A stretch of 6,586 nucleotides of DNA from Betaproteobacteria bacterium (GTDB lineage: Bacteria > Pseudomonadota > Gammaproteobacteria > Burkholderiales > Casimicrobiaceae). A program made the translations under genes and the position numbers. Under the pieces are notes generated by a model. That model saw nothing but the letters and a program-made list of their open reading frames with translations. It did no database searches and was not told where the DNA came from. The stretch is taken from positions 7,378 to 13,963 of the forward strand of contig VBDA01000435.1 in NCBI GenBank assembly GCA_005883655.1, given 5' to 3'. This document shows, piece after piece, positions 1 to 5,772 of this stretch (position 1 is its first letter; every line of letters begins with the position of its first letter).

Positions 1-423
1 GACTCGACGGGTAAAGCGGTCGCGAGACCGCTTAACGAGACCACCATGCTCGTCACCATCAGCAGCGGCGTCGCGGCGCCTGCATTGATCCGCCCAATCT
101 ACGGCCCCGATGGACGTACGGCGTCCGGCTTGGCGACATGGCAAACCGGAGGGAGTGTGTTATTCACCTCTTCCGATTGCACTGCGGGCGCCCATGTCTA
201 CGGTTCGTCCTATGCGGGCGTGCGCGCGACCACGCAGGTACAGACGCCGGCCGGAATCATGCTCTATGTGGGAGCGGTCGGAATTGCGAGCACGGTGGCA
301 GTTCACTCGATTCTCTACGACACCGGATGTGCGCCGGTGAAAGTCCAGCAAAACGGCTTGTTTCCCGTCTTGGCGATCGTTAACTTGAATGCGGCGTATC
401 CGCCGCCGCTTGCATTTCAGTAG
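1..423 (+). CDS. 3' end of an unrecognised, probably exported protein (left-truncated)
   Basis: The reading frame is open from the first base of the window to a TAG stop, giving 140 visible residues. An ATG at 46 could start a 125-residue protein, but it has no convincing Shine-Dalgarno sequence. The 15 residues before it also read like normal protein, so I treat the gene as continuing beyond the left edge. I do not recognise the family. The visible part is rich in Gly, Ala, Ser, Thr and Val in short alternating stretches, which suggests a beta-rich domain. It contains exactly two cysteines (residues 60 and 110 of the visible part), which could form a disulfide if the protein is exported. It ends in a proline-rich tail (YPPPLAFQ). 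A secreted protein gene follows 43 bp downstream on the same strand, so the two may share a transcript. Confident that it is coding, not of its function. Confidence 0.6.
   Translation, partial: DSTGKAVARPLNETTMLVTISSGVAAPALIRPIYGPDGRTASGLATWQTGGSVLFTSSDCTAGAHVYGSSYAGVRATTQVQTPAGIMLYVGAVGIASTVAVHSILYDTGCAPVKVQQNGLFPVLAIVNLNAAYPPPLAFQ
14..33 (+). repeat. Perfect 8-bp hairpin with GCGA loop
   Basis: AAGCGGTC and GACCGCTT are exact reverse complements around a four-base GCGA loop, which fits the stable GNRA tetraloop pattern. The hairpin lies inside the open frame of the left-edge gene and ends 12 bases before the ATG at 46. It could be an mRNA structure within the coding region. If translation really starts at 46, it could instead be a leader or terminator element. 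No T-run follows it. An 8-bp stem can also arise by chance in GC-rich coding DNA. Confidence 0.4.
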
Positions 424-454
424 CTGCTGTTTAGATGCGTCCCACAATCGGTAC

Positions 455-460
455 AAGGAG
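455..460 (+). promoter_or_regulatory. Ribosome binding site of the GlcG-like gene
   Basis: AAGGAG lies 6 bases before the ATG at 467. Three ATG codons follow in a row (467, 470, 473), and the distance suits the first two best. This site rules out the longer open frame beginning at 389, which overlaps the preceding gene. Confidence 0.75.
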
Positions 461-466
461 AAAGGA

Positions 467-1270
467 ATGATGATGAAGAAGACAAGGGATTGGATAACGG
501 CGGCCGTTGCGATCGCCGCCGGGCTTTCCGTGGGGAGTGCCTACGCAGACACTTGCAGCCAGCTAGCCGCGGCCGGCTTGACCGATGCGCGCCTGAAAAC
601 CGCGCTGCGCACGGTCGTGCCGCCAACGGGGACGCCTAATGGCGGCCTTGGCTTTCCGATGTGGCTGACGCTGGTCGATGGCAGCGGCATCGTCTGCGCC
701 GTGACCAACTCGTTGGACGGTTCCGCCGGGAACGCCGATGTAACGGCTGACATCTGGCTCGGCAGCCGCGTGATTTCGGCGCAGAAGGCCAACGCGGCGA
801 ACGCGTTCAGCAACGGCAGGCTGGCGCTGTCCACCGCGAATCTGTATTCCGCCGTTCAACCCGGCGGCAGTCTGTACGGTCTGCAAGCCAGCAATCCGGT
901 CGATGCGACGCAAGCCTACGACGGCAAGGCCACGGATTTCGGCACGCCCAAGGATGCGCTGGTCGGGAATCGGATCGGCGGCATCAACGTATTCGGCGGA
1001 GGCCTCGCGCTCTACAGCCATGGCAGGAAGATCGGAGCGATCGGCGTTTCCGGCGACACCTCTTGTACCGATCACGTGGTCGCCTGGAAGGTACGCGCCA
1101 GTACGCCCTTTGCCACCGTGCCGGTGTTCCTCGCGTTCGATGCCATGTTCCAGGACATCACACCGAATCCGAACGGCGGAACGGGGATCAGCGCGTCCGG
1201 CTTCGGGCATCCGACCTGTCTCAACAACCCGACCCACGCGCAAGCAGGTCCGGCCATCATCGGCAACTAG
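467..1270 (+). CDS. Secreted GlcG/HbpS-family (heme-binding-like) protein
   Basis: The predicted product is 267 residues. Residues 1-27 form a clear Sec signal peptide: MMMKK, a hydrophobic stretch, and a cleavage site after SAYA. The mature protein therefore starts at Asp28 and should be periplasmic or secreted. The GlcG/HbpS fold is recognisable from the segment around residues 104-128 (SAQKANAANAFS, then LSTANLYSAVQPGG) and from the C-terminal core at 170-210 (GGINVFGGGLALY, GRKIGAIGVSGDT, DHVVAWKVR). These match the family's K-A-x-T-A-x-x-F, GG-x-P and G-x-x-GAIGVSG patterns. The protein is much longer than typical GlcG domains (about 140-160 residues). It has an extra stretch at about 129-170 and a Gly/Asn/Pro-rich C-terminal tail. 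Cysteines 30, 77, 200 and 251 could form two disulfides. Some family members bind heme; whether this one does cannot be read from the sequence. The start is set by the AAGGAG site. Confidence 0.8.
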   Translation: MMMKKTRDWITAAVAIAAGLSVGSAYADTCSQLAAAGLTDARLKTALRTVVPPTGTPNGGLGFPMWLTLVDGSGIVCAVTNSLDGSAGNADVTADIWLGSRVISAQKANAANAFSNGRLALSTANLYSAVQPGGSLYGLQASNPVDATQAYDGKATDFGTPKDALVGNRIGGINVFGGGLALYSHGRKIGAIGVSGDTSCTDHVVAWKVRASTPFATVPVFLAFDAMFQDITPNPNGGTGISASGFGHPTCLNNPTHAQAGPAIIGN

Positions 1271-1286
1271 TCGGCGCCAGCGCGCA

Positions 1287-1315
1287 GGAGCGGCCGCGTC
1301 CATCGCGGCCGCTCC
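1287..1315 (+). terminator. Strong stem-loop after the GlcG-like gene
   Basis: GGAGCGGCCGCG and CGCGGCCGCTCC form a perfect 12-bp stem with a five-base loop (TCCAT), starting 16 bases after the TAG stop. The bases that follow (GTTCTGGCCC) are not a T-run, so this is not a textbook intrinsic terminator. It could end transcription inefficiently, or protect the 3' end of the mRNA. Because the stem is symmetric it could also act on minus-strand transcripts leaving the convergent gene that ends at 1457. Nothing else in 1271-1456 was recognised apart from a small GCCCT/AGGGC hairpin near 1322-1336. Confidence 0.6.
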
Positions 1316-1456
1316 GTTCTGGCCCTACGAAAGGGCACCAACGCTTCCGGGGGGCGACGCCGGGGCCGCGGCTGCAATGCACGTTCATGCGGTGAAGGCC
1401 GCGAGCTAGAAGAAGGGATTCGTCCGTAAATCGGAGCCGAAATGCGCTCTCACGGC

Positions 1457-1981
1457 TTACGACGTCCGTTTCATCGTCACCTTGAACATGGTGACCCACG
1501 CGTCCTTCACCAGCGTCTCGCTCCACGCCTCGTAGGACGAGTCGTTGATCAGCGTCCAGCGAACGCGATAGGTCATCGACTTGCCGTCGGCAACATACTG
1601 CGTCGCCGGAAAGACCAGGGCGCCCGGCATGCTTTCCATGGTGCCCCGGCTGATGCCGCCGAGATTCTCGATGTAGACATACTCGACCCGCTTGGATCCG
1701 GAATCCCAGTAGTACAAGGTCTCGCCGACGTAATCCGGTCGACCGGACGCGTGCACGGTGTGCGTGTCGCGCAGGGCCTTGCCGGCGTAGATCCACTGAA
1801 AGCAATGCTCGTCGTTCTGCTTCTGATCGGGGAAGTCACCCTTCCAGCAATGCCCGGCCAAGAACGCCATAGGCTTCAAGCCCTCGGCCGGCTGGACGTC
1901 GCCCTCGGCCGCAGTAGCCGCAAACGCGACCGAAAAAGCGCAAAGCAAACACGCCAGCAATCTAGTCACTTGGCGCCTCAT
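1457..1981 (-). CDS. Secreted protein of unknown function
   Basis: The predicted product is 174 residues with a Sec signal peptide: MRRQVTR, a hydrophobic core at 8-22, and likely cleavage near AFA-ATA around residue 21-24. C11 and C14 lie inside the hydrophobic stretch and do not make a sensible lipobox. The mature part opens with a FLAGHCWKG segment (40-48). It continues with alternating aromatic and charged stretches (FQWIYAGKALRD, GETLYYWD, RVEYVYIENLGG, YRVRWTLIND), the pattern of a small beta-barrel or lipocalin-like domain of the DUF1579 kind. That likeness is an impression rather than an identification. Cys45 and Cys60 could pair. The ATG at 1981 directly follows the TGA of the DUF1761 gene with no gap, and no clear Shine-Dalgarno precedes it, so translational coupling is likely. 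A GTG four codons in is an alternative start. Confidence 0.75.
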   Translation of the reverse strand: MRRQVTRLLACLLCAFSVAFAATAAEGDVQPAEGLKPMAFLAGHCWKGDFPDQKQNDEHCFQWIYAGKALRDTHTVHASGRPDYVGETLYYWDSGSKRVEYVYIENLGGISRGTMESMPGALVFPATQYVADGKSMTYRVRWTLINDSSYEAWSETLVKDAWVTMFKVTMKRTS

Positions 1982-2383
1982 TCAAAAATTGGCAAACACC
2001 AGGCCCAGCGCCATGAACTGCACGGCATGAAAGCCGCCGTTGATTAGACTCAGCTCGAGGTTCTTGCCCTTGGACACGCCGGACCGATAGTTTCCGGCGA
2101 AGCCGGTGACGACCCACACCAGGCCCGCAGTGCATCCGCTAACAACGGCGACCTGCATCGAAGGTCGCGGACCGAGAAAGATCGCGAACATGAGTGCGGC
2201 TATCAGCGATAGCAGAAATCCGATTCCGAAAATGAGCGCCGGCTTGTGCACGCGCAAATGGTCGGGCAAGCGGGGATGGGTCTGCCACCCCTCGCCAAAG
2301 AGCAACGGCGCGTACCAGATACCGCCGACCACGAATGTCACCATCGCGGCGACCAGCACCGCCAACAAATTTATCCCTGCCAT
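1982..2383 (-). CDS. DUF1761-family four-helix membrane protein
   Basis: The product is 133 residues from the chosen start (MAGINLLAVLV). Four hydrophobic helices are visible at about 4-22, 50-70, 76-98 and 112-132. Family hallmarks are the N-terminal GGIWYAPLLFGEGW (20-33) and the C-terminal GGFHAVQFMALG (117-128), both typical of DUF1761 inner-membrane proteins. Their biochemical role is not known. The same frame extends upstream without a stop to 2575, but the extension belongs to a decayed regulator (see the pseudogene). A GAGGAG site 7 bases upstream marks the ATG at 2383; the adjacent ATG at 2386 is slightly close to it. The gene is followed with zero spacing by the secreted-protein gene, so the pair should be one transcription unit. 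Confidence 0.85.
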   Translation of the reverse strand: MAGINLLAVLVAAMVTFVVGGIWYAPLLFGEGWQTHPRLPDHLRVHKPALIFGIGFLLSLIAALMFAIFLGPRPSMQVAVVSGCTAGLVWVVTGFAGNYRSGVSKGKNLELSLINGGFHAVQFMALGLVFANF

Positions 2384-2390
2384 CATCCTG

Positions 2391-2396
2391 CTCCTC
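2391..2396 (-). promoter_or_regulatory. Ribosome binding site of the DUF1761 gene
   Basis: GAGGAG on the minus strand lies 7 bases before the ATG at 2383 and 4 bases before the one at 2386. It argues that translation begins here rather than at the GTG at 2575, where the longer open frame starts. Confidence 0.75.
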
Positions 2397-2482
2397 GTTT
2401 TGCGGCCCGGCTCGCGCTTGCGCGGCGTCCTGCCAGGCGAATCCTGCCCCCGCAGCCCCGACACGGAAGCGGGCACGCGAAT

Positions 2483-2739
2483 CGCGTCGCGCTCAAGATA
2501 ACCTAAATACGTCCGTAATTGCCGTACCGCGCGATCGAAGTAGGCGACGTCCCGGTGCGTGCGCGCTTGCATCACGCCCCCACCCTCGCAGTCAGCACGA
2601 GCCCGGCGAGCGCGCGGCGGTCGGGTTGTTTGAGCAGGTGCAGGTCTGCCTCAAGCAAGCACTGTTCCACGGCGTCGACCCAGGCACTGAAGTTCTCCGC
2701 GAGCGCCTCGCGCACCAGTGGGTCCGGACGATATCTTGC
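2483..2739 (-). pseudogene. Decayed TetR/AcrR-family regulator, C-terminal remnant with frameshift
   Basis: Two minus-strand frames together read like the ligand-binding C-terminal half of a TetR-family repressor. From 2739 the first frame gives ARYRPDPLVREALAENFSAW, continues through VDAVEQCLLEADLH, and reaches RRALAGLVLT at 2590, before hitting TGA at 2574-2572. The shifted frame picks up at 2587 with EGGVMQARTHRDVAYFDRAV and RQLRTYLGYL. In intact members, a LAxFVLT-x-x-EGGVMQAR run followed by R-D-V-A-x-FDRAV-x-QLR is one continuous helix pair. Here only two bases separate the T and E codons where about six are expected, which suggests a small deletion of about four bases. The N-terminal helix-turn-helix is not found upstream in any frame, and the remnant's own stop has been lost, so the frame runs into the DUF1761 gene. 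The assignment rests on remembered family consensus. A sequencing error could explain the frameshift but not the missing DNA-binding half. Confidence 0.65.
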
Positions 2740-2829
2740 ATGATTCGACCTGTCAAATCGCCCGTTCGTGGACAGGCGAGTCGCGGCCGACGTTCCTGCG
2801 ATTTGTCGTTGCGGTCAACCGCGTGCTGC

Positions 2830-2844
2830 TGCGCCGGCGGCGCA
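2830..2844 (+). repeat. Small stem-loop upstream of the NnrU-family gene
   Basis: TGCGCC and GGCGCA pair perfectly across a three-base loop. Just before it lies a near-palindrome, GCGGT-CA-ACCGC (2811-2822). Both sit in the 162-bp stretch between the TetR remnant and the NnrU-family start, where promoter or operator sequences would be expected. No convincing -35/-10 pair was found there, and short GC palindromes are common in such DNA. Confidence 0.25.
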
Positions 2845-2901
2845 AATGCGTTGACCCACATGGTCGAGTTGAATCAGACTCCATCGTTCGACGGGGCACT
2901 C

Positions 2902-3480
2902 ATGATTTATCTGATTCTCGGCCTCATCCTCTTCCTCGGCGTGCATTCGGTGCGCGTCGTCGCCGATGACTGGCGCGCCGCTCAGATCGCACGCCTCGGC
3001 GAAGGTCCATGGAAGGGCCTTTACTCGCTCGCGTCGCTGGCGGGGTTCGTGTTGATCATATGGGGATACAGCCAAGCGCGGAACGATCCGGTAGTGCTGT
3101 GGAATCCGCCGCTGTGGACGCATTATCTCGCGGCGCCGCTCACGCTGCTCGCGTTCGTGCTGGTTACCGCCGCGTATGTTCCGGGTACGCGAATCAAGGC
3201 GTGGTTAGCCCAGCCGATGGTACTAGGGGTCAAGGTCTGGGCCTTCGCACACTTGATTGCCAATGGAACGCTCGCCGCCGCGGTGTTGTTCGGAAGTTTT
3301 CTGGTTTGGGCGGTGGTCGTCTTTGCGTCGGAGCGAAGGCGCGATCGGGCGAAGGGCGTCGTTTATCCCAAAGGCTCGCTAGCGCGTGACACGGTGGCGA
3401 TGGTGATCGGAGTGGTGGCTTGGGTGCTGTTTGCTTTCTGGCTGCATGGGCGGTGGATTGGAGTGCGGCCTTTTGGATAA
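2902..3480 (+). CDS. NnrU-family integral membrane protein
   Basis: The product is 192 residues, the usual length of NnrU-family proteins. Hydrophobic helices are seen at about 2-18, 40-57, 75-92, 110-140 (probably two segments) and 165-182. Family marks are the N-terminal LFLGVHSVR (His15), the region with LWNPPLWTHY (66-75, His74), and the strongly conserved QPMVLGVKVWAFAHLIANG (104-122, His117). NnrU was named for a gene linked to nitric oxide and nitrite reductase expression in denitrifiers. The plant zeta-carotene isomerase Z-ISO is a heme-containing homologue. No denitrification or carotenoid gene is nearby, so the role here is open. ATG 2902 is chosen because it opens directly on the first helix, with a weak GGGG five bases upstream; ATG 2860 in the same frame is a less likely alternative. 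The gene converges on gshA with 12 bp between the stop codons. Confidence 0.85.
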   Translation: MIYLILGLILFLGVHSVRVVADDWRAAQIARLGEGPWKGLYSLASLAGFVLIIWGYSQARNDPVVLWNPPLWTHYLAAPLTLLAFVLVTAAYVPGTRIKAWLAQPMVLGVKVWAFAHLIANGTLAAAVLFGSFLVWAVVVFASERRRDRAKGVVYPKGSLARDTVAMVIGVVAWVLFAFWLHGRWIGVRPFG

Positions 3481-3492
3481 ATGGATACAGCG

Positions 3493-5025
3493 CTACTCCT
3501 TCAGCCGGATCGGAGCCAGGTACTGCTGACGGTAGGTTTCGAAAGGGACGGCATCCGCAGCCTCGATCCGGCGCTGCTCGACGATCGATTCCTCCGTCTG
3601 GAGCGCGAACCGGCTGGCAACTTCCTCGGACAGCGGCAGCTTCATAATGGCGTCGCGATGTGCACGCGAGTGCGCGAGCGCGAAGTGAACGTAGGAGTTG
3701 TCGTGGTCGCGCGCCATCGCCTGCAAAACGCGGGCGGAAGGCGTCGACGCGGGATCATCCAGTAGCGCGACAGCCGCCGAAAGCGCGTCGCGATGCAAAT
3801 TACCGCTGGTTGCTGCGTCGAGCGCTGCGGCGATCGGCTCGCACTCGGCGAGCACCTCGCCGCCCCACTCCGCGAGCGTCACTTCCTCCGACTCTCTCGT
3901 CAGACGCAATCCCGGCTCGCGACCGCGTGAGGCGACGCGCTGCTTGTTGCCGATAATGGCGCCAAGCTCCTGCGGCGTGTCGGGCGGGCTGTCGCAAAGC
4001 AGGCAGTGCAGCAGGAACACGTCGAGCAAGCGCACCGTGCTGCCGACGATTCCGATGGGATAGAACGGATCGAGGTCCATCAGCCGCACTTCGACGTACT
4101 CGACGCCGCGATCGCGCAACGCATGCAGCGGACGCTCGCCCGGCCGGATCACGCGCTTGGGGCGGATGGTGCCGTAGAATTCGTTTTCGATCTGCAGCAG
4201 GCTGGTGGCGAGCTGGCGATAGTCGTCGCCTTCGCGGATGCCGATCGCCTCGTACGCCGGATACGGCTGCGTCAGCGCCTGCTGAAGGGATGCGCCATAG
4301 CTTTCCAGGCTGTTGTAGCTCACCGCAAGCGAAGACTGCGCCTCGCTCTGGTAACCCAGCCGGCCCATGCGTAGCGACGTCGCGTGCGGCAGATAGAGCG
4401 TGTCTCCGCTCAGCCGCTCGAGGCCGTGCTCGCGGCCGTCGACGAAGGTCGAGCACACCGCGGGCGATGCGCCAAAGAGATAGAGCAACAGCCAGGAGTG
4501 ACGCCGAAAGTTGCGGATCAGCGCGAAATAGGCTTCGTTGGAGAGCTGCTCCGGCATCGAAAAGTTGTAGTGGATGCCAGAGATCGTTTGCATGCGCCGT
4601 CCGTAGCGGTGCGACAGGCCCATGCGGTACACGCTCTTCGCGCGACCGACGTTGGAGTTGCCGAAGCGGCCGAGGGGAATCATGTCGTCCGCGGGCAGCC
4701 GGCAGGGCATGCTCGCGGCCCAGAGCAGCTCGTCGCCGATCGCGCGATAGACGACCTGGTGGATCTCGGTGAGCTCCTGCAGGCACCCGTCCGCGTTGGA
4801 ATGCACTCCGGTGATGAGCTCGACCTGCGACTCGCTGAAGTCGGTGGTGATGTGCGGATGGGTGAGCGCCGAGCCAAGCAGCGCCGGATGCGGCGTCGTC
4901 GCCAGCGAGCCGTCAGGCTGCACGCGCAGGCTTTCCTTTTCGATGCCGCGGCGGAGGCTGTTGAGCACCTCTCGCGGCAGCGCGCTCAGACGTTCTTCGA
5001 GAGGCAAAACGAGTTCGGACAGCAC
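3493..5025 (-). CDS. gshA: Glutamate-cysteine ligase (gamma-glutamylcysteine synthetase)
   Basis: This cytoplasmic enzyme joins L-glutamate and L-cysteine with ATP, the first and usually rate-limiting step of glutathione synthesis. At 510 residues it matches the E. coli-type (about 518). Diagnostic motifs are RRGIEKESLRV (25-35), SALTHPHITTDFSESQVELIT (52-72), SMPCRL (105-110), a FGNSNVGRAKSVYR-like segment (121-134), MQTISGIHYNFS (145-156) and VEYVEVRLMDLDPF (308-321). Glu29, Glu31, Asp62, Glu69 and His152 align with a constant two-residue offset to the E. coli metal- and ATP-binding residues Glu27, Glu29, Asp60, Glu67 and His150. One of the acidic residues near 309-312 probably corresponds to another metal ligand. 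No break is seen, so the gene should be functional. Translation starts at GTG with a GGAG site seven bases upstream. No glutathione synthetase gene (gshB) is in the window. Confidence 0.95.
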   Translation of the reverse strand: MLSELVLPLEERLSALPREVLNSLRRGIEKESLRVQPDGSLATTPHPALLGSALTHPHITTDFSESQVELITGVHSNADGCLQELTEIHQVVYRAIGDELLWAASMPCRLPADDMIPLGRFGNSNVGRAKSVYRMGLSHRYGRRMQTISGIHYNFSMPEQLSNEAYFALIRNFRRHSWLLLYLFGASPAVCSTFVDGREHGLERLSGDTLYLPHATSLRMGRLGYQSEAQSSLAVSYNSLESYGASLQQALTQPYPAYEAIGIREGDDYRQLATSLLQIENEFYGTIRPKRVIRPGERPLHALRDRGVEYVEVRLMDLDPFYPIGIVGSTVRLLDVFLLHCLLCDSPPDTPQELGAIIGNKQRVASRGREPGLRLTRESEEVTLAEWGGEVLAECEPIAAALDAATSGNLHRDALSAAVALLDDPASTPSARVLQAMARDHDNSYVHFALAHSRAHRDAIMKLPLSEEVASRFALQTEESIVEQRRIEAADAVPFETYRQQYLAPIRLKE

Positions 5026-5032
5026 GAGGTCA

Positions 5033-5036
5033 CTCC
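5033..5036 (-). promoter_or_regulatory. Ribosome binding site of gshA (GTG start)
   Basis: GGAG, in the context CCGGAGTG, lies 7 bases upstream of the GTG at 5025. The resulting N-terminus (MLSELVLPLEERL) resembles that of related GshA proteins, supporting this non-ATG start. Confidence 0.6.
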
Positions 5037-5071
5037 GGTTGGAACGTCGGCAGAGCGGCGTCCGTCAAAGG

Positions 5072-5157
5072 CCAATGGATCCGCGATTAGTAGCAAAATG
5101 AGCGGGAAAAAGCGATTCTAATAGGTCAGCGCGCACTTTCGTAATCCCCAATGGATC
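5072..5157. repeat. 10-bp direct repeat bracketing the gshA promoter region
   Basis: CCAATGGATC occurs at 5072-5081 and again at 5148-5157, 76 bp apart, on either side of the candidate gshA promoter. It could be a pair of regulator half-sites or simple chance. Confidence 0.3.
5115..5144 (-). promoter_or_regulatory. Candidate sigma-70 promoter of gshA
   Basis: On the minus strand TTACGA (5144-5139) and TAGAAT (5120-5115) are separated by 18 bases. The -10 matches TATAAT at five of six positions, the -35 matches TTGACA at four of six. The -10 sits about 90 bases upstream of the gshA start, in the 138-bp gap behind the upstream gene and in a locally AT-richer stretch. No operator was recognised. 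Confidence 0.4.
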
Positions 5158-5163
5158 TGAACC

Positions 5164-5607
5164 TCAATGCAAGCCAGCCAGTATTTCAAGCGTGGTCAGC
5201 CGCAGAAGCTGCAGCCCGTCGGTGATCTTCACCATCGCCTCGTCGTTGGTTCCGAGGCCCTCGACATTGTCCCGCCACGCTGCCCACAGGCGCTCCGCCT
5301 CCGCTGGACCCGGTGCGGGCAGAACCTGCGCGAGATCGCGAATATAAGTCATCCGCCCCCACCCCTGCACTGGATCGCCGAGCTGACGGTTTTTCTGGAA
5401 GTGCAAGTATTCCACGACGATCTGCGCTTCGCCCAGATTCTTGAGCGTTTCGAACGCGGCGATGCGGACACTGTGATTGATTTCGGTCTTCTCGTTGCGC
5501 CAGGTGTTATACGCCATTCCCGAAAGCGCGACGATGATGCTGAAGATGGCCACGATGTTGGCGCGAAGCTGTGACAGAATTAGCGCGCGGTTGATCACGA
5601 TCTTCAT
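5164..5607 (-). CDS. Single-helix membrane protein of unknown function
   Basis: The product is 147 residues. A short N-terminal region with three basic residues is followed by one hydrophobic helix at about 17-35 (ANIVAIFSIIVALSGMAY). A mostly hydrophilic, probably alpha-helical domain to the C-terminus then follows. The residues just after the helix (NTWRNEKTEINHSVRIAAFE, 34-53) look like a membrane-proximal helix and read as the most distinctive part. A WRDNVEGLG segment lies at 111-119. The charge pattern suggests a short cytoplasmic N-terminus and a periplasmic domain, or the reverse with a signal anchor; this is not settled by the sequence. I do not recognise a named family. The start at 5607 has a GGAGG site five bases upstream; an in-frame ATG at 5628 would put that site inside the gene and is less likely. 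A weak candidate promoter (TCGACC/TATTTT, 18-base spacer) lies at 5676-5647. Confidence 0.7.
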   Translation of the reverse strand: MKIVINRALILSQLRANIVAIFSIIVALSGMAYNTWRNEKTEINHSVRIAAFETLKNLGEAQIVVEYLHFQKNRQLGDPVQGWGRMTYIRDLAQVLPAPGPAEAERLWAAWRDNVEGLGTNDEAMVKITDGLQLLRLTTLEILAGLH

Positions 5608-5612
5608 TGGGC

Positions 5613-5617
5613 CCTCC
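5613..5617 (-). promoter_or_regulatory. Ribosome binding site of the single-helix membrane protein
   Basis: GGAGG on the minus strand lies 5 bases upstream of the ATG at 5607. It selects this start over the in-frame ATG seven codons earlier. Confidence 0.7.
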
Positions 5618-5772
5618 ACATGTTTCACAGCCCGGGATTGTCTCAGAAAATATCGAGAGAGTAGGGCCGTGGTCGACTGTCGGGGCGTATGCGGTCCGGG
5701 TGAAGACAGCGCAGTATGCGGGCACGTCCAGAACCTTGGTTCCGGCTTACCGAGGCCGCGCCGCCGAGCCTC

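Noticed and set aside
563..1303. 246-codon minus-strand frame opposite the GlcG-like gene
   Set aside because: Arg/Gly/Ala-rich shadow with no domain; the plus strand has a signal peptide, ribosome binding site and family motifs.
1442..2047. 201-codon plus-strand frame opposite the secreted-protein gene
   Set aside because: Composition is typical of an antisense shadow (His/Arg/Gln-rich); the minus strand encodes a signal peptide and a coherent protein.
2384..2575. N-terminal extension of the DUF1761 protein to the GTG at 2575 (64 extra residues)
   Set aside because: The extension reads as a TetR C-terminus, not DUF1761, and a GAGGAG site marks the ATG at 2383, where the family's usual N-terminus begins.
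2335..2901. Long in-frame extension upstream of the NnrU-family start
   Set aside because: It is Arg/Ser/Pro-rich, runs antisense to the DUF1761 start and TetR remnant, and NnrU proteins normally begin at the first helix encoded from 2902.
2740..2901. Possible TetR helix-turn-helix half upstream of the remnant
   Set aside because: None of the minus-strand frames gives the expected helix-turn-helix pattern, and the first frame meets a TGA near 2815.
3800..4786. 328-codon minus-strand frame inside gshA
   Set aside because: It is a +1 shadow of gshA, Arg/Ala-rich with no recognisable domain; the gshA frame carries all family motifs.
4384..5121. 245-codon plus-strand frame opposite gshA
   Set aside because: Antisense shadow caused by high GC codon bias; no family resemblance and no Shine-Dalgarno site.
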